Shown here: one piece after another, positions 62,542 to 64,000 of the stretch | Position numbering within the stretch: position 1 is the first letter of the stretch | Layout of the letters: every line of letters starts with the position of its first letter | NCBI RefSeq assembly: GCF_900176345.1 | Contig: NZ_FWXU01000014.1 | Location: forward strand, 1 to 64,000 | Length of the DNA: 64,000 nt | Source: Rhizobium sp. RU36D | Lineage (GTDB): Bacteria > Pseudomonadota > Alphaproteobacteria > Rhizobiales > Rhizobiaceae | Direction: 5' to 3' | Notes under the pieces: generated by a model | Database searches by the model: none | What the model saw: only the letters and a program-made list of their open reading frames with translations | What the model was told of the DNA's origin: nothing | Made by a program: the position numbers and the translations under genes

Positions 62542-63432
62542 ATGACAATCTCGGTGGACCGCCTTCGCGACCTCTACCGCATGCGCGAGGTGACGCTGAC
62601 GCTGACGGGCAGAGAGACCGAGGACCGCGGCGACTACCTGCTGGAGCGGCTGCGCTTCGTCCTTGGCGATGGAACACCGGTGCGCGGCTTCCTCACCCGG
62701 CCGAAGGGGGCAACCAGCCCTGGTCCTGCCATCCTCTACGCCCATGCCCATGGCGGCCGCTACGATATCGGCGCCGCCGAACTGGTGGAAGGCCGCCCCG
62801 CCCTGCTCGACGCGCCGGGACCCGCCTTCGCCCGCGCAGGCTATGTCACGCTCTGCATCGACATGCCGACCTTCGGCGAGCGTTCCACCGTGACGGAAAG
62901 TGCCGCCGCAAAGGCAGCGCTGTGGAAAGGCGAAACCCTGTTCGGCCGGATGCTCGCCGAAAACGCCGCAGCCCTCACCTGGCTCGCCGCCCTTCCCCAA
63001 GTCGATCCCGGCCGCATCGGCATGACAGGCATTTCCATGGGCGCAACCCTCACCTATTTCCTTGCCGCGATCGACGAGAGGATCAAGGCATCGGCCCATC
63101 TCTGCTGCTATGCCGACTTCGCGACGCTGATCGACACAGCCGCCCACGACCTGCACGGCCACTATCTCACCATCCCCGGCCTCCTGGCCGAGACCTCCAC
63201 CGGCGAGATCGCCGGCCTGGTGGCACCCCGCCCACAACTGATCTGCCTGGGACTGGACGACCCCCTGACGCCACCTTTGGCAATCGAGCGGGCAAAGGCG
63301 GAAACGGTGGCTGCCTATGCGCGGGCTGGTGCGGGCGAGGCGCTGAGCTTCCTGGAGCAGGACGGCGTCGGGCATTCGGAGACGGCTGAGATGCGTGAAG
63401 CGGTGCTGGGGTTTTTTGGGCGGTGGTTGTGA
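62542..63432 (+). CDS. Alpha/beta hydrolase, probable sugar esterase
   Basis: 296 residues. The nucleophile elbow is MTGISMGATLTYF (serine in GISMG), the acid is likely in LGLDDPLTPP and the histidine in DGVGHSETAEM. ILYAHAHGGRYDIGAAELVE marks the oxyanion-hole region. It resembles dienelactone-hydrolase or acetyl-xylan-esterase-like proteins. There is no signal peptide, so it would work in the cytoplasm, perhaps removing acetyl or methyl groups from imported uronate oligomers. It starts 21 bases after the ATPase. Confidence 0.88.
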   Translation: MTISVDRLRDLYRMREVTLTLTGRETEDRGDYLLERLRFVLGDGTPVRGFLTRPKGATSPGPAILYAHAHGGRYDIGAAELVEGRPALLDAPGPAFARAGYVTLCIDMPTFGERSTVTESAAAKAALWKGETLFGRMLAENAAALTWLAALPQVDPGRIGMTGISMGATLTYFLAAIDERIKASAHLCCYADFATLIDTAAHDLHGHYLTIPGLLAETSTGEIAGLVAPRPQLICLGLDDPLTPPLAIERAKAETVAAYARAGAGEALSFLEQDGVGHSETAEMREAVLGFFGRWL

Positions 63433-63504
63433 TATTGCGGGAACTTCAGTCGGCCTGAAGCTGACGGCCTTTGATCGCCCGGAAAGGCGGACCTCTCTCG
63501 TCGC

Positions 63505-63834
63505 TCAGGCAGGTTCTGTTGTTGTAATATCGGGATCGAAATCGACCCGCTTTGCTCTTCCATCGGGCATTTTGAGTATCAGTTCAACGCCGCCGCCGAT
63601 GGCGTGCATATAACGCACCACGGAGGACAGCAGCACATCGTCGGCGTTCTCGATTTTCGACACGGTGTTCTGGGTCATCGCTGCCCCCAAAGCGACGTCC
63701 TGTTGCGTGGCCTGCATCGCCTTCCTGACTTCCGCCAAGGCGCGGCCCAGACGGCGCTCCTCCCGCTTGGCGTCCAGCCGCCGGCGCACGTCTTCAGGCA
63801 GTTCCGCACGCAGCGTCTTCCATTCAGTGCTCAT
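63505..63834 (-). CDS. higA: HigA-like XRE-family antitoxin
   Basis: 109 residues. Helix-turn-helix of the XRE class at about residues 35-70 (MQATQQDVALGAAMTQNTVS, KIENADDVLLSSVVRYMHAI). The end (LILKMPDGRAKRVDFDPD) is common in antitoxins of the RelE/HigB2-type pair. The start at 63834 (MSTEWKTLRAEL) is behind GGAGAAG and overlaps the upstream toxin gene by 11 bases, with the toxin first as in higBA. Confidence 0.85.
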   Translation of the reverse strand: MSTEWKTLRAELPEDVRRRLDAKREERRLGRALAEVRKAMQATQQDVALGAAMTQNTVSKIENADDVLLSSVVRYMHAIGGGVELILKMPDGRAKRVDFDPDITTTEPA

Positions 63835-64000
63835 ACTTCTTCTCCTTAAGCCAGGCATCAAACCGAGCGTCAGCTTTGCTGATCAACTGCCTGTAAAACA
63901 GGTCCTGGCTTCTGCCCTGTTTTTCACCACCGCACAGAATGATTGCGCTTTGGCTCGGGTCGAAAGCGAAGGCAAAACGCCAGATTTGTCTCCCGAACCT
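63824..64000 (-). CDS. higB: HigB/RelE-like toxin, C-terminal part (cut by window edge)
   Basis: The minus-strand frame entering from the right edge encodes 58 residues and ends in TGA. FAFDPSQSAIILCGGEKQGR, then QDLFYRQLISKADARFDAWL, is the C-terminus of phage Gp49-like / HigB toxins (ribosome-dependent mRNA interferases). It overlaps higA by 11 bases. The N-terminus lies outside the window. Confidence 0.8.
   Translation of the reverse strand, partial: RFGRQIWRFAFAFDPSQSAIILCGGEKQGRSQDLFYRQLISKADARFDAWLKEKKYEH

Overview
The window looks like a chromosomal (or chromid) segment of an alphaproteobacterium of the Rhizobiales, close to Rhizobium/Agrobacterium/Allorhizobium. The grounds are high G+C, dense operons with ATGA overlaps, several Pot/Ugp-type ABC transporters, HWE histidine kinases, an Invasion-associated-locus-B protein, a RirA-type iron box and dispersed palindromic intergenic repeats. 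I see no rRNA, tRNA, CRISPR array or intact insertion sequence.

Layout. 0.1-0.5 kb: two inverted copies of a palindromic repeat. 0.5-4.7 kb: an ECF sigma factor and NrsF-type anti-sigma, divergent from a four-gene bufferin-type RiPP operon (cysteine-containing DUF2282 precursor, DUF692/MNIO enzyme, DUF2063 partner, DoxX membrane protein). Both sides carry the same promoter motif, GTAACA-N16-CGAA. 4.7-6.6 kb: a GXWXG/DUF4334 protein and DNA polymerase IV. 6.6-13.7 kb: a signalling island with a Cache-HWE kinase, a bacteriophytochrome kinase, a stand-alone receiver, a receiver-HWE kinase, a convergent receiver and a LuxR-type regulator. 13.8-16.4 kb: kynureninase, then ribB behind an FMN riboswitch. 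16.5-20.6 kb: an iron/siderophore-type ABC importer with a possible 34-residue microprotein gene, divergent from a methyltransferase across an iron box. 20.6-29.0 kb: an HD protein, a small membrane protein, an adenine-deaminase-like enzyme and a polyamine-type ABC operon ending in an M20 peptidase.

29.2-32.2 kb: small envelope and hypothetical genes and a DUF2161 nuclease-fold protein. 32.3-35.1 kb: a fused 3-dehydroshikimate dehydratase/HPPD-like enzyme with a divergent TetR regulator. 35.2-37.8 kb: a ParDE module, then thiX-thiY behind a TPP riboswitch, with no ATPase gene beside them. 38-42.7 kb: an unrecognised, A+T-richer secreted-protein gene, then a valine-catabolism operon (isobutyryl-CoA dehydrogenase, 3-hydroxyisobutyryl-CoA hydrolase, 3-hydroxyisobutyrate dehydrogenase) with a divergent LysR regulator. 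42.7-51.7 kb: an agmatinase-type ureohydrolase, a polyamine-type ABC transporter and a CN-hydrolase, interrupted by a Phd/VapC module, with a divergent LysR regulator and aminotransferase. 51.9-63.4 kb: a LacI-controlled uronate-polysaccharide utilisation locus (GH105, KduI, a large unrecognised enzyme-like protein, a four-gene sugar ABC importer and an alpha/beta hydrolase). The right edge cuts a HigB/HigA-like module.

The best candidates for a second look are the ECF-controlled bufferin locus, the 825-residue protein in the uronate locus (possible new polysaccharide lyase family), the two hidden small ORFs (one beside the siderophore permease, one between the TPP riboswitch and thiX), and the two families of multi-hairpin repeats. 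All function calls rest on motif recognition by eye; no database search was run.
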